Shown: piece after piece, positions 18,050-26,136 of the stretch | Layout of the letters: each line of letters opens with the position of its first letter | Position numbering within the stretch: position 1 is the first letter of the stretch | DNA from: Arthrobacter sp. 31Y | Lineage (GTDB): Bacteria > Actinomycetota > Actinomycetes > Actinomycetales > Micrococcaceae | Assembly (NCBI RefSeq): GCF_000526335.1 | Contig: NZ_JAFW01000001.1 | Location: 558,001-622,000 of the forward strand | Length of the DNA: 64,000 nt | Direction: 5' to 3' | The notes under the pieces: generated by a model | Seen by the model: only the letters and a program-made list of their open reading frames with translations | The model's database searches: none | What the model was told of the DNA's origin: nothing | Translations under genes and position numbers: made by a program

Positions 18050-19357
18050 TTAGGCAGGCTTGGCTGCCAGCATGCGTTCCAACGCAATCTTGGCGTTGTC
18101 CTGCACGGAGTCGTCAACGGTGATGCGGTTGACGATGCGTCCTTCCACGAGTTCCTCCAGCACCCAGGCGAGGTAGCCGGGGTGGATGCGGTACATGGTG
18201 GAGCACGGGCAAATGACGGGATCGAGGCAGAAGATGGTGTGCTGCGGGTTCTCGGCGGCGAGCCGGTTCACCATGTTGATCTCGGTGCCGATCGCGAACG
18301 TGGTGGGTTCGGTGGCGGCGGCGATGGCCTTCTTGATGAAGTCGGTGGATCCTGCGGAGTCTGCGGCGTCCACTACTTCCATGGGGCATTCGGGGTGGAC
18401 GATCACGTTGACTCCCGGGAAGTCCTGCCGGGCTTTCTCGATCTGGCCGACGTTGAAGCGCTTGTGGACCGAGCAGAAGCCGTGCCAGAGGATAACGCGG
18501 GAGTCCTGCAGTGTTTGTTCGTCGTTGCCGCCCAGTTCCTTGCGCGGGTTCCACATGGGCATCTGCTCGAGCGGGACGCCCAGTGCCTTGGCGGTGTTGC
18601 GGCCCAGGTGCTGATCGGGGAAGAACAGGACCCGCTGCCCGCGTTCGAAGGCCCATTCCAGCACCACTTTGGCATTGGAGGAGGTGCAGACGATCCCGCC
18701 GTTCCGCCCACAGAACGCCTTCAGTGCTGCAGAAGAGTTCATGTAGGTGACGGGGATGACCGGGGCCCGCCCGGAGGCGTCCGGCTCCGTGCCGAAGATT
18801 TCTTCAAGCTGCTCCCAGCATTCCTCCACGGAGTCTTCATCTGCCATGTCCGCCATGGAGCATCCCGCGGCAAGGTTCGGCAGGATGACGGCCTGCTCCG
18901 GCGTGGAGAGGATGTCCGCTGTCTCGGCCATGAAGTGCACGCCGCAGAAGATGATCGCTTCGGCGTCGGGCTTGGTCAGGGCAGCGTTGGCGAGCTGGAA
19001 GGAGTCGCCCACGAAGTCCGCGTATTGGATGACTTCATCGCGTTGGTAGAAGTGGCCCAGAATGACGGCGCGGTCCCCGAGTGTCGCTTTGGCCGCCCGG
19101 ATGCGGGCGTCCAGTTCGGCGTCGGTGGCTTTTTTGTACTCTTCGGGCAGCTGGCCCTGGCGCGGCGTGGCTTGGGGAGCGACGTCGTCGATGGAGGCAC
19201 CCGGGCCGTAAGCGGGCTCCCCAGCGAGGGATTCAGCAAGGTCGTATTCCCAGGGGCCCCTGGCCAGGGCCGGGCTGCACGTGGACCCTGCGCGGGAGAG
19301 GCCTTTCTCGGCTTCTTCGCGAGTGATCAGCTGGACGGCAGTGTTGACGCTGCTCAT
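18050..19357 (-). CDS. nadA: quinolinate synthase
   Basis: Condenses iminoaspartate with dihydroxyacetone phosphate using a [4Fe-4S] cluster; 435 residues with an N-terminal extension of about 75 residues typical of actinobacterial NadA. Key motifs are VILGHFYQRDEV, the cluster-Cys region IIFCGVHFMAETA, GIVCTSSNA, HPECPMEVVD and VICPCSTMYRIHPGYL. Its ATG overlaps the stop of the nrtR gene (ATGA), so the operon starts with the regulator. Confidence 0.96.
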   Translation of the reverse strand: MSSVNTAVQLITREEAEKGLSRAGSTCSPALARGPWEYDLAESLAGEPAYGPGASIDDVAPQATPRQGQLPEEYKKATDAELDARIRAAKATLGDRAVILGHFYQRDEVIQYADFVGDSFQLANAALTKPDAEAIIFCGVHFMAETADILSTPEQAVILPNLAAGCSMADMADEDSVEECWEQLEEIFGTEPDASGRAPVIPVTYMNSSAALKAFCGRNGGIVCTSSNAKVVLEWAFERGQRVLFFPDQHLGRNTAKALGVPLEQMPMWNPRKELGGNDEQTLQDSRVILWHGFCSVHKRFNVGQIEKARQDFPGVNVIVHPECPMEVVDAADSAGSTDFIKKAIAAATEPTTFAIGTEINMVNRLAAENPQHTIFCLDPVICPCSTMYRIHPGYLAWVLEELVEGRIVNRITVDDSVQDNAKIALERMLAAKPA

Positions 19358-20064
19358 GGTGTACTCCTGTTATCTGGCCCGAGGCCGGGCGTGCCGGTGA
19401 AGCGGTAGAGGCGTGGTGGGCGGTGTTTTCCGCCTTGGAGGTATTCACCGGTTTCTTCTATTTCCGGTGTCGCCTTGACGTGCCTGCGGAAGTTGGCGGG
19501 ATCGAGCTGTCGATCCAGCACGGCCTCGTAGACTTCGCGGACCTGGGCGAGGGTGAAGAATTCGCCCAGCAGGTGGTAAGCGATGGAACCGTAGGCCATC
19601 TTGTTGCGGAGCCGCCACAGGGCGTAGTCCACGATTGCGTTGTGGTCGAAGGCCAGTTCGCCGAGCCTGTCCGCCCGGAACCAGCGCACATTCTCGGATT
19701 CGTCAGCGAGGGCAGCCTCGGTGGGTTGCACCAAGGCCCAATACACGATGGAGACGACCCGCTGGGTGGGTGACCTGTGGAGGCCGCCGAAAGCGTAGAG
19801 CTGCTCGAGGTAGTGGGGCGCCAGGCCGGTGGTGTCGCGGAGGTTCCTTGAAGCCGCGTCCTGGAGCGATTCGTCATGAGCCAAGGGTCCGCCGGGAAGC
19901 GCCCACATGTCCTTGAAGGGCTCACGGATGCGGCGGACCAGCGGCAGCCACAGTGTGGGTCGCCCGGACGTCTCGCTGGGGCGGAGCGCGAAAATCACCG
20001 TTGAGATAGCCAACGACGGCGGCGCGAGCCGCCGCTCGGCCACATTTGCTGAGTTGGTGTTCAC
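19354..20064 (-). CDS. nrtR: NrtR-type Nudix-related transcriptional regulator of NAD synthesis
   Basis: 236 residues: an N-terminal Nudix-fold domain (about 1-150) and a C-terminal winged helix (from about 165, HLLGEFFTLAQVREVYEAVL...). The Nudix box is degenerate: GX5E is present but REUXEEXGU reads RNLRDTTGL, losing catalytic glutamates. That fits an ADP-ribose sensor rather than a hydrolase. It heads the nadABC-nifS operon and a matching palindrome lies upstream. GTG 20064 is chosen (GAGG eight bases upstream) over the TTG at 20094. In this family the protein represses NAD genes and is released by ADP-ribose or related metabolites. Confidence 0.88.
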   Translation of the reverse strand: MNTNSANVAERRLAPPSLAISTVIFALRPSETSGRPTLWLPLVRRIREPFKDMWALPGGPLAHDESLQDAASRNLRDTTGLAPHYLEQLYAFGGLHRSPTQRVVSIVYWALVQPTEAALADESENVRWFRADRLGELAFDHNAIVDYALWRLRNKMAYGSIAYHLLGEFFTLAQVREVYEAVLDRQLDPANFRRHVKATPEIEETGEYLQGGKHRPPRLYRFTGTPGLGPDNRSTP

Positions 20065-20115
20065 GGCGTTCACCTCGCTTCGTCGCCGTCCCAAACGCTT
20101 CCAGGGAGTGGAGCG

Positions 20116-20144
20116 TTAGTTAAAGTCATCTTGACTAGAACTAA
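20116..20144. promoter_or_regulatory. NrtR operator (palindrome) of the NAD operon
   Basis: TTAGTTAAAGTCA (20116-20128) and TGACTAGAACTAA (20132-20144) form an inverted repeat with 11 of 13 positions matching around TCT. It lies 52 bp upstream of the nrtR start. It is the only strong palindrome there, so it is the natural autoregulatory site; the match to NrtR boxes is inferred from position and symmetry. Confidence 0.75.
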
Positions 20145-20182
20145 TGGTACGACTCAACAGGCACTTGGCAAAATGCTTTACG

Positions 20183-20656
20183 TCACACTGGCTTCGCAGC
20201 AGCTTCCATCAGCGGCAGCGTGCGGCCCTGGATGTGGCTGTTCAGGACAATGACCGATGAGCACCGGACCACGGACTTGGTGGCGATCATGGCATCCAGG
20301 ACACGCTGCATATCCGGGTTTGACCGCGCCGCAATCCTCACCATCAGGTCCGAATTTCCCGTGACCGTATGGACCTCGATGATTTCCGGAATGGCACTCA
20401 GGCTTTCGATGATGGCGTCATGGCCAATCTCCTGGGTGATGGTGACGGAGCAGAACGCCACCACCGGAAAGCCGAAATTGGCGGGATCAGGCTGGGGAAC
20501 CCAGGAACCGATAACCCCGTTTTCAATCATTCTGTCGATCCTGGACTGCACAGTGGCCCTGGCCACCCTGAGCACGCGCGAGGCCTCCAGCACCGATGAT
20601 CGCGGTGAATCAGTGAAGAAACGTACAATTTTTGCATCAAGCGCATCGACCAGCAT
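20183..20656 (-). CDS. Lrp/AsnC family transcriptional regulator
   Basis: 157 residues: N-terminal helix-turn-helix (LDAKIVRFF...EASRVLRVARATVQSRIDRMIENGVI) and a C-terminal RAM ligand-binding domain with EVHTVTGNSDLMVRIAA. ATG 20656 follows AGGAAC; the TTG just before is ignored. It is divergent from an amino-acid permease (174 bp apart) and close to the dehydrogenase operon, so it probably senses an amino acid and controls one or both. Confidence 0.92.
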   Translation of the reverse strand: MLVDALDAKIVRFFTDSPRSSVLEASRVLRVARATVQSRIDRMIENGVIGSWVPQPDPANFGFPVVAFCSVTITQEIGHDAIIESLSAIPEIIEVHTVTGNSDLMVRIAARSNPDMQRVLDAMIATKSVVRCSSVIVLNSHIQGRTLPLMEAAAKPV

Positions 20657-20830
20657 CAAAGTTCCTGTCCCCGGGGATCCTTACCCATCACATCGCTAGA
20701 GCAAAAAGTGATGTATCTTACAATCTGCGAGAATTATTCCACGGCTCTTGCTGCGTCGTCGACGCCCGCGCGCCACGCCCATGAGGCCAACGCGCCAAAC
20801 CAGCATGTAATCCATAGAAGGTAGACACGT

Positions 20831-22213
20831 ATGACAACGAAGTCCATCGCGGCTCCTGCCCCAACTTCCGGCCTCGGCCATTCACTCAAGCCGCGCCAGC
20901 TCACCATGATGGGGCTCGGCAGCGCGATCGGCGCCGGTCTCTTCCTCGGCTCAGGGGCGGGCGTTCAAGCAGCCGGGCCGGCAGTGCTCATTTCCTACCT
21001 CGTCGCCGGCACGCTGATCATCCTGGTCATGTGGGCCCTTGGCGAGATGGCAGCCGCCAACCCGAACAGCGGCGCGTTCTCCGTGTACGCAGAAAAAGCC
21101 ATGGGCAAGACTGCCGGCGGAACCATCGGCTGGCTGTGGTGGTTGCAGCTGGTGGTGGTCATTGCCGCCGAAGCCATTGGAGCGGCCGGGCTGCTGTTTT
21201 CCATCTGGCCAGTCATCCCCGTGTGGGTCCTCGCACTGGTGTTCATGGTGGTGTTCACCGGCATCAACCTGGTGGGCGTGCGGAACTTCGGCGAGTTTGA
21301 GTTTTGGTTCGCCATCCTCAAGGTCGCTGCAATCGTGATCTTCCTGCTCATTGGCGCAGCCCTGCTGTTCGGCTGGCTGCCGAATGTCCCTTCGCCCGGC
21401 TTCTCAGCGTTCGGCGACTTCGCTCCCAACGGCATCGGTGGCATCGCCGCCGCTCTGTTCGTCGTGATCTTCGCCTTCGGTGGAACAGAGATCGTCAGCG
21501 TTGCTGCCGCCGAAACCGAGAACCCCGCGCACAGCGTTGGCAAGGCCATCCGCACGGTGGTTTGGCGCATCCTGGTCTTCTACATCGGCTCGGTCTTCGT
21601 GATCGCAGCTGTTCTTCCCGTGGGCTCGGATGGTCTGAAGTCTCCGTTCGCCGGTGTCCTGGACCTCGCGGGTATCCCGGGTGCTGGCGCTGCCATCACG
21701 CTGGTAGCCGTGGTCGCCCTGCTGTCCGCCCTCAACGCCAACCTGTACGGCGCCTCCCGCATGATTTTCTCTCTCTCCGAGCGCGGCGAAGCGCCCCGCT
21801 TCCTGTCCCGATTGAGTGCCTCGAAGGTTCCCGTGGCCGCCGTCGGAATTTCGGTTGCCTTCGGCTTTATTGCCACTGTCCTTGAGTTGCTGTTCCCGGA
21901 GAAGATCCTGCCGGCGCTGTTGAACCTCGTAGGTTCCACCTGCCTGGTGGTCTGGGGTACGGCGCTGGTGTCCCAGCTCATCCTTCGCCGCCGGGCAGAC
22001 AGGGAGGGCACCGAACTGCCGCTGCGCATGAAGGGATTCCCTTTCCTCACCATCCTTGGCCTCGTCCTGCTGGGCCTCATTCTGGTGGTGGGCTTCGCCA
22101 ATCCCGAAAGCGCCGGACAGCTGATCGGAACTTCCATTCTGATCCTCCTCATCGCCGCCAGCTGCTTCATCAATGCCAAGGCAAAGGCCGCCAAGGAGTC
22201 CGCACGCGCCTAG
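20831..22213 (+). CDS. amino acid permease (APC superfamily, AAT/GABA-permease type)
   Basis: 460-residue membrane protein with 12 predicted helices. The first-helix substrate motif reads GLGSAIGAGLFLGSGAGVQ, followed by AAT-family signatures MWALGEMAAANPNSGAFSVYAEKAMG and GFxATVLELLFPEKILPALLN. AGAAGG (20816-20821) precedes the ATG. The divergent Lrp regulator suggests amino-acid-responsive control. A strong terminator follows, so it is separate from the dehydrogenase operon. The substrate could be GABA, an aromatic or a branched-chain amino acid. Confidence 0.9.
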   Translation: MTTKSIAAPAPTSGLGHSLKPRQLTMMGLGSAIGAGLFLGSGAGVQAAGPAVLISYLVAGTLIILVMWALGEMAAANPNSGAFSVYAEKAMGKTAGGTIGWLWWLQLVVVIAAEAIGAAGLLFSIWPVIPVWVLALVFMVVFTGINLVGVRNFGEFEFWFAILKVAAIVIFLLIGAALLFGWLPNVPSPGFSAFGDFAPNGIGGIAAALFVVIFAFGGTEIVSVAAAETENPAHSVGKAIRTVVWRILVFYIGSVFVIAAVLPVGSDGLKSPFAGVLDLAGIPGAGAAITLVAVVALLSALNANLYGASRMIFSLSERGEAPRFLSRLSASKVPVAAVGISVAFGFIATVLELLFPEKILPALLNLVGSTCLVVWGTALVSQLILRRRADREGTELPLRMKGFPFLTILGLVLLGLILVVGFANPESAGQLIGTSILILLIAASCFINAKAKAAKESARA

Positions 22214-22236
22214 TAGCCGTCTGTTCATCACCAATC

Positions 22237-22276
22237 AAAAGCCCTGCACAGTTTGTACTGTGTGGGGCTTTTGTTT
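22237..22276 (+). terminator. intrinsic terminator after the amino-acid permease
   Basis: AAAAGCCCTGCACAG (22237-22251) pairs with 22258-22272 (13 of 15 positions) around TTTGTA, and the right arm ends in a T-rich stretch. Confidence 0.85.
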
Positions 22277-22336
22277 ATGGCCAAATTGTACAAAGTGTTC
22301 CGTTTGAATTGAGCTGATTGCGCACACCCCAACCGG

Positions 22337-22350
22337 GTGACTAGGGTCAC
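22337..22350. promoter_or_regulatory. short inverted repeat overlapping the ribosome site of the dehydrogenase operon
   Basis: GTGAC (22337-22341) and GTCAC (22346-22350) flank TAGG, immediately before the ATG at 22355; the AGGG in it is the likely Shine-Dalgarno. An operator or a translational control site is possible. A separate perfect palindrome TTGTACAA lies at 22286-22293. Confidence 0.3.
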
Positions 22351-22354
22351 AGCC

Positions 22355-23407
22355 ATGACTACCAAATCCGTCCTGGCCGCCGTCGATGATGACGCGGCCC
22401 CGCTCACCCACCATCAACTTCGTGAGCTATACACCCTGATGGCAGCCGTCCGGCACTTGGACACCTCAGCGGTCGCCTGGCAGCGCCAAGGCATCATCCC
22501 GGGATACGCGCCGGAGCTCGGCCAAGAGGCCGCCCAGGTAGGCAGCGGCTACGCCGTGGACAGGACCCGCGACTTCGTCTTCCCCACCTACCGTGAAATG
22601 GGCGTAGCCCGGGCCATGGGCTTGGACATGGTGGGATACATGTCCACCCACAAAGCCACCTGGCACGGCGGCATGTACAACCCCTTGGAATCCAGGTTTG
22701 CCCCCATCCAGGCAGTAGTGGCAGGTTCGGTCCTGCACGCTGTCGGATGGGCCCACGGACAGACCCTGGCCGGCCACGCAGCGGGCGAAATTGGCGTAGC
22801 AATGACCTACTTCGGCGACGGCGCATCCTCCCAGGGCGACGTCCACGAAGCCATGAACTTCGCTGCCGTGATGAAAGCCCCGGTTGTCTTCTTTATCCAG
22901 AACAACGGCTGGGCCATCTCGGTCCCCACAGAACGCCAGGTAGCGGGCGGCTCCGTCGCGGCGCGCGCTGCAGGCTACGGAATTCCCTCCCTGCAGGTGG
23001 ACGGCAATGACGTGGTAGCTGTCTTCGAAGCCACCCGCTCCGCTTTCGCCCACTGCCGTGCAGGCAACGGACCTGTGGTGATCGAAGCAATGACCTACCG
23101 CCGTGGTCCACACTCCACTGCCGACGATCCTGGCCGCTACCGCACGCTGGACGAAGAACGCCTTGACGCAGGTGATGATCCGCTGGAGCGTTTCAAACAG
23201 CGGCTCCTCACCGAAGGCGTGGCCGACGAGGCCTTCTTCGCTGAGGCACAGCGCCTGGCGGAAGCGGAGGAAGAAGCCGTCCGTGCTGGCATAGCCGATC
23301 TCGGTCCCCGGCCCGGGGCTGAAATGTTCAGCCTGGTCTTCCAGGAACCAACGCCCGCCCTTCAATCCCAGGCCACCGCGTGGCGCAAGGAGTCCGAACA
23401 TGTCTGA
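22355..23407 (+). CDS. 2-oxoacid dehydrogenase E1 component, alpha subunit (BkdA/PdhA/AcoA-like)
   Basis: Thiamine-diphosphate-dependent decarboxylase subunit, 350 residues. The TPP motif is clear (YFGDGASSQGDVHEAMNF through FFIQNNGWAIS), as are FVFPTYREMGVARAMG, THKATWHGGMYNP and the phosphorylation-loop-like RRGPHSTADDPGRYR. The sequence looks closest to actinobacterial branched-chain 2-oxoacid E1 alpha. ATG 22355 is eight bases after AGGG. It overlaps the E1 beta gene by 8 bp. No E3 gene is in the operon and the E2 is abnormal, so the true substrate (branched-chain 2-oxoacid, acetoin-like diketone or other) is open. Confidence 0.9.
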   Translation: MTTKSVLAAVDDDAAPLTHHQLRELYTLMAAVRHLDTSAVAWQRQGIIPGYAPELGQEAAQVGSGYAVDRTRDFVFPTYREMGVARAMGLDMVGYMSTHKATWHGGMYNPLESRFAPIQAVVAGSVLHAVGWAHGQTLAGHAAGEIGVAMTYFGDGASSQGDVHEAMNFAAVMKAPVVFFIQNNGWAISVPTERQVAGGSVAARAAGYGIPSLQVDGNDVVAVFEATRSAFAHCRAGNGPVVIEAMTYRRGPHSTADDPGRYRTLDEERLDAGDDPLERFKQRLLTEGVADEAFFAEAQRLAEAEEEAVRAGIADLGPRPGAEMFSLVFQEPTPALQSQATAWRKESEHV

Positions 23408-24473
23408 GACCATGACTGCCTTGCCAGGCATTGAAACTGCCACCGCAGGCGTTCACCAGCTATCCATGCAGCAGGCACTCAACCGTGCACTGGACGAGAT
23501 CCTGGCCGGAAACCCCAAAACCGTCATCTTCGGCGAAGACTGCGGCCGGCTGGGTGGGGTCTTCCGCATCACCGACGGACTCCAGGCGAAACACGGTGAG
23601 GAACGCGTCTTTGACACCCCGCTTGCCGAGTCCGGCATCCTTGGCATGTCCGTGGGCCTGGCCATGGCCGGCTTCCACCCCATCCCAGAGGTCCAGTTCG
23701 ACGGTTTTGCCTACCCGGCCATCAATCAGATCGTCTGCCAGATCGCCCGGATGAATTACCGCAGCCGCGGCACGCTGCCCATGCCCATCACCTTGCGTGT
23801 CCCCAGCTTCGGCGGCATCCGTGCACCCGAGCACCACGGGGAGAGCCTGGAGTCACTCTTCGCCCACGTCCCGGGGCTCAAAGTGGTCTCACCATCCACC
23901 CCGCACGATGCCTACCATCTGCTGAAATATGCAGCCACCCGGCCGGACCCGGTGATTTTCATGGAACCGAAGTCCCGTTACTGGCAAAAAGGACCGGTGG
24001 ATCTCGCCAACGCCCTTCCAGGCAAATCACCGCACGACGGCGACCCATCCAGCGGCGGCAGCCTCACTGGCGCCCGTGTGGCCAGGGAAGGCCGGCACCT
24101 CACCCTCGTGGCGTGGGGTGCCATGGTGGCCCGATGCCTGCAGGTTGCTGAACTGGCAGCCGAAGACGGCATCGACGTCGAGGTATTGGACCTGCGCTGG
24201 CTGAAACCGATTGATGCTGAAGCGTTGGCAACCTCCGTGGGGAAGACGCGGCGCGCCGTCGTCGTCCATGAAGCGCCGCTGACCTCCGGCCTGGGTGCCG
24301 AAGTGGCCCAACTTATTACACAGAGCTGTTTCGCAACCCTCAAGGCACCGGTGGAGCGCGTGACCGGCTTCGACGTGCCTTATCCCTCCGGCGACCTGGA
24401 GGACGAATACATCCCCAACATTGACCGCATCCTTTTTGGGATCCAACGAGTACTGGAGTACCGCCGTGGCTGA
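23400..24473 (+). CDS. 2-oxoacid dehydrogenase E1 component, beta subunit
   Basis: 357 residues; partners with the preceding alpha subunit to form the alpha2-beta2 E1. Typical beta-subunit motifs are QQALNRALDEILAGNPKTVIFGEDCG, RVFDTPLAESGILGMSVGLAMAGF, FGGIRAPEHHGESLESLFAHVPGL, and the transketolase C-domain VEVLDLRWLKPIDAEAL with VVHEAPLTSGLGAEVAQ. ATG 23400 overlaps the alpha gene; its own end overlaps the lipoyl gene by 8 bp. Confidence 0.93.
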   Translation: MSETMTALPGIETATAGVHQLSMQQALNRALDEILAGNPKTVIFGEDCGRLGGVFRITDGLQAKHGEERVFDTPLAESGILGMSVGLAMAGFHPIPEVQFDGFAYPAINQIVCQIARMNYRSRGTLPMPITLRVPSFGGIRAPEHHGESLESLFAHVPGLKVVSPSTPHDAYHLLKYAATRPDPVIFMEPKSRYWQKGPVDLANALPGKSPHDGDPSSGGSLTGARVAREGRHLTLVAWGAMVARCLQVAELAAEDGIDVEVLDLRWLKPIDAEALATSVGKTRRAVVVHEAPLTSGLGAEVAQLITQSCFATLKAPVERVTGFDVPYPSGDLEDEYIPNIDRILFGIQRVLEYRRG

Positions 24474-24795
24474 AATTTCTTTCCCGCTCCCCGATCTTGG
24501 TGAGGGCCTCATTGAGGCAACCGTGCTGGACTGGCTGGTGGAGCCCGGTCAGCAGGTGGAACGCAACCAAGCGATTGTGGAGCTCGAAACCACCAAGTCA
24601 GCCCTCGAGTTGCCCAGCCCGCAGGCGGGTAAAGTGGTGCGTATTCACGGTGCGCCCGGCGACACGATCAACGTTGGCGAGCCGCTGATAGTGTTCGAGG
24701 TTCCGGACGACACCGCCGGGATCGTGGGCACTGTTCCGAAGGACGAAGCACCCAAGCGCCGGGTCCGCCTGAGCGCCGTACTCGATGAGGACTGA
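24466..24795 (+). CDS. free-standing lipoyl-domain protein (E2 stub without acyltransferase domain)
   Basis: Only 109 residues, read from GTG 24466. Residues 1-80 are a canonical E2 lipoyl domain: FPLPDLGEGLIEATVLDWLV, and the lipoylation site ELETTKSALELPSP with Lys44. After a short linker ending KRRVRLSAVLDED it stops; the subunit-binding domain and the roughly 230-residue catalytic domain of normal E2 are missing. What follows is not a frameshifted E2 but an alpha/beta hydrolase gene. The protein probably carries reductive-acyl intermediates from the adjacent E1, with another protein doing the transfer. Confidence 0.88.
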   Translation: MAEISFPLPDLGEGLIEATVLDWLVEPGQQVERNQAIVELETTKSALELPSPQAGKVVRIHGAPGDTINVGEPLIVFEVPDDTAGIVGTVPKDEAPKRRVRLSAVLDED

Positions 24796-24796
24796 C

Positions 24797-25627
24797 ATGA
24801 TGACCGGCAGGCACACCATGGAACAGCACAGGCACACAGTAGAGGGCACGGACCCCGGGCTATTCGTGGAAGTCCATGAGCCGGCCACCGACGCCGGTCT
24901 GCGCCCTGTCCTGCTGATCCACGGTTTCTCTTCATCGACCAAATTGAACTGGGTGGACAGCGGCTGGATCACCACCTTGCAGGACGCAGGCCGCCGGGTG
25001 ATCACCGTTGACCTGCCCGGTCATGGCCGGAGCCACTCCCCCGAGGACCTGGACTCGTACACGCCCAGCCGCATCCGCGCCGACCTGCTCCAAATTGCCA
25101 CCGACGCCGGAGCCCGGCCCCTGCGCGACGGCGACCCGTCCACTGGACTGGACGTCATTGGCTACTCGCTCGGTTCACGTCTGGCGTGGGAATTTGGTGC
25201 CACCCAGCCGGACCTTGTTCACCGCATCGTCTTGGGCGGACCAAGTTCGGCGGATCCGCTGGCCGCTTTCGACCTCGCCGCAGCCCAGCGGCACCTGGCC
25301 GACGGCACACCCATTGAGGATGCGTCCACGGCCGGGCTGCTGAAAATGGCCCAGATGCTCCCCAGTAACAACCTGTTCGCCATGTTGTCGCTCATCGAGG
25401 CCATCAAGGGCGAACCTTTCGATCCCGCCGAGGCTGCCCCTCAAACCCCCTTGTTGCTCGTAGCCGGCGAGAAGGACGAACGGGCAACCACCATGCCGGA
25501 ACTGGCCTCCATTGCCGGCAAACGTGGCGGGATGGTGGAGACCCTGGTGATCCCGGGGCGGACCCACACCAACGTGATAACAAGCCGGGCCTTCAAGGAA
25601 GCTGCCGTTCAATTCCTCGGGGTGTAG
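24797..25627 (+). CDS. alpha/beta-fold hydrolase of the dehydrogenase operon (AcoC-like hydrolase half)
   Basis: 276 residues with an intact catalytic triad: nucleophile Ser124 in GYSLGS, Asp227 in AGEKDE, His257 in GRTHTN; oxyanion motif HGFSSS and DLPGHGRS are also present. It starts one base after the lipoyl gene (GAGG six bases upstream of ATG 24797; ATG 24785 would overlap). In Proteobacterial acetoin dehydrogenase, E2 (AcoC) is a lipoyl domain fused to exactly such a hydrolase fold. So this gene plus the lipoyl gene may be a split AcoC-type E2. An unrelated esterase or C-C hydrolase acting on the pathway substrate is the alternative. Confidence 0.82.
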   Translation: MMTGRHTMEQHRHTVEGTDPGLFVEVHEPATDAGLRPVLLIHGFSSSTKLNWVDSGWITTLQDAGRRVITVDLPGHGRSHSPEDLDSYTPSRIRADLLQIATDAGARPLRDGDPSTGLDVIGYSLGSRLAWEFGATQPDLVHRIVLGGPSSADPLAAFDLAAAQRHLADGTPIEDASTAGLLKMAQMLPSNNLFAMLSLIEAIKGEPFDPAEAAPQTPLLLVAGEKDERATTMPELASIAGKRGGMVETLVIPGRTHTNVITSRAFKEAAVQFLGV

Positions 25628-25630
25628 TTC

Positions 25631-26044
25631 TCAGCGAGCCAGCCGCTCAGCGTTAAGGCTCATGCGCTCCAGCACACTCAGTGCCATGGCGTACTCATCA
25701 ATGCCTATACCCATGGACAAGTCCTGGCGGGCGTCTTCCACCAGCCGTTGGGCCTCGTGGTACGTTTCCCGTCCCCGATCGCTCAGTGCCAGCCTATGGT
25801 CGATCATGGTGATCAGGCCACGCCCTACCAAGGCAGCAAGTTCCCGCTCACGCATCCGGGTATCGCCACCCCACAGCGGCTGGAGGATGTCCTCCAGCTG
25901 TTCAGGGAGCATGGCGCCCTCCGAAAGTGCGCCCAAGGTGTGCCACTGGCGCCGTGTGAGCTTGATCCGCGCCAGGGTGGCCTCCAGCTGGAGATCCAAT
26001 GCGGCGTCGAGCCTCTTGATCCAATATCCGATGGGCTTGTTCAC
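25631..26044 (-). CDS. MarR-like winged-helix regulator
   Basis: 137 residues. The helical N-terminus (GYWIKRLDAALDLQLEATLARIKLTRRQWHTLGAL) and the wing region (RERELAALVGRGLITMIDHRLALSDRGRETYHEA) match MarR-type regulators. It is convergent with the hydrolase gene, 3 bp apart. A role in controlling the dehydrogenase operon is possible but unsupported by any visible site. Confidence 0.8.
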   Translation of the reverse strand: MNKPIGYWIKRLDAALDLQLEATLARIKLTRRQWHTLGALSEGAMLPEQLEDILQPLWGGDTRMRERELAALVGRGLITMIDHRLALSDRGRETYHEAQRLVEDARQDLSMGIGIDEYAMALSVLERMSLNAERLAR

Positions 26045-26136
26045 AAGGCCATGCTTTCAGCGGGGGCGTCACCGGGCAAGATGTGGACGGTAGGCTTGGA
26101 CATGCAACGAATTACGTGGAAGTGGAGCAGATGGGC

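Noticed and set aside
18182..19408. 408-codon plus-strand open frame
   Set aside because: Antisense to nadA over its full length; translation is Gly/Val/Asp-rich without motifs.
20686..20713. CATCAC...GTGATG repeat in the Lrp/permease region as an Lrp site
   Set aside because: Only 6-bp arms with a 16-base spacer; not distinguishable from chance.
22286..22293. Palindrome TTGTACAA upstream of the dehydrogenase operon as a firm operator
   Set aside because: Eight bases of symmetry alone can arise by chance in AT-richer intergenic DNA; kept only as a mention.
24466..25627. Lipoyl gene as a frameshifted full E2
   Set aside because: The downstream sequence in every frame is an alpha/beta hydrolase with its own start and triad; no subunit-binding or acyltransferase segments are visible.
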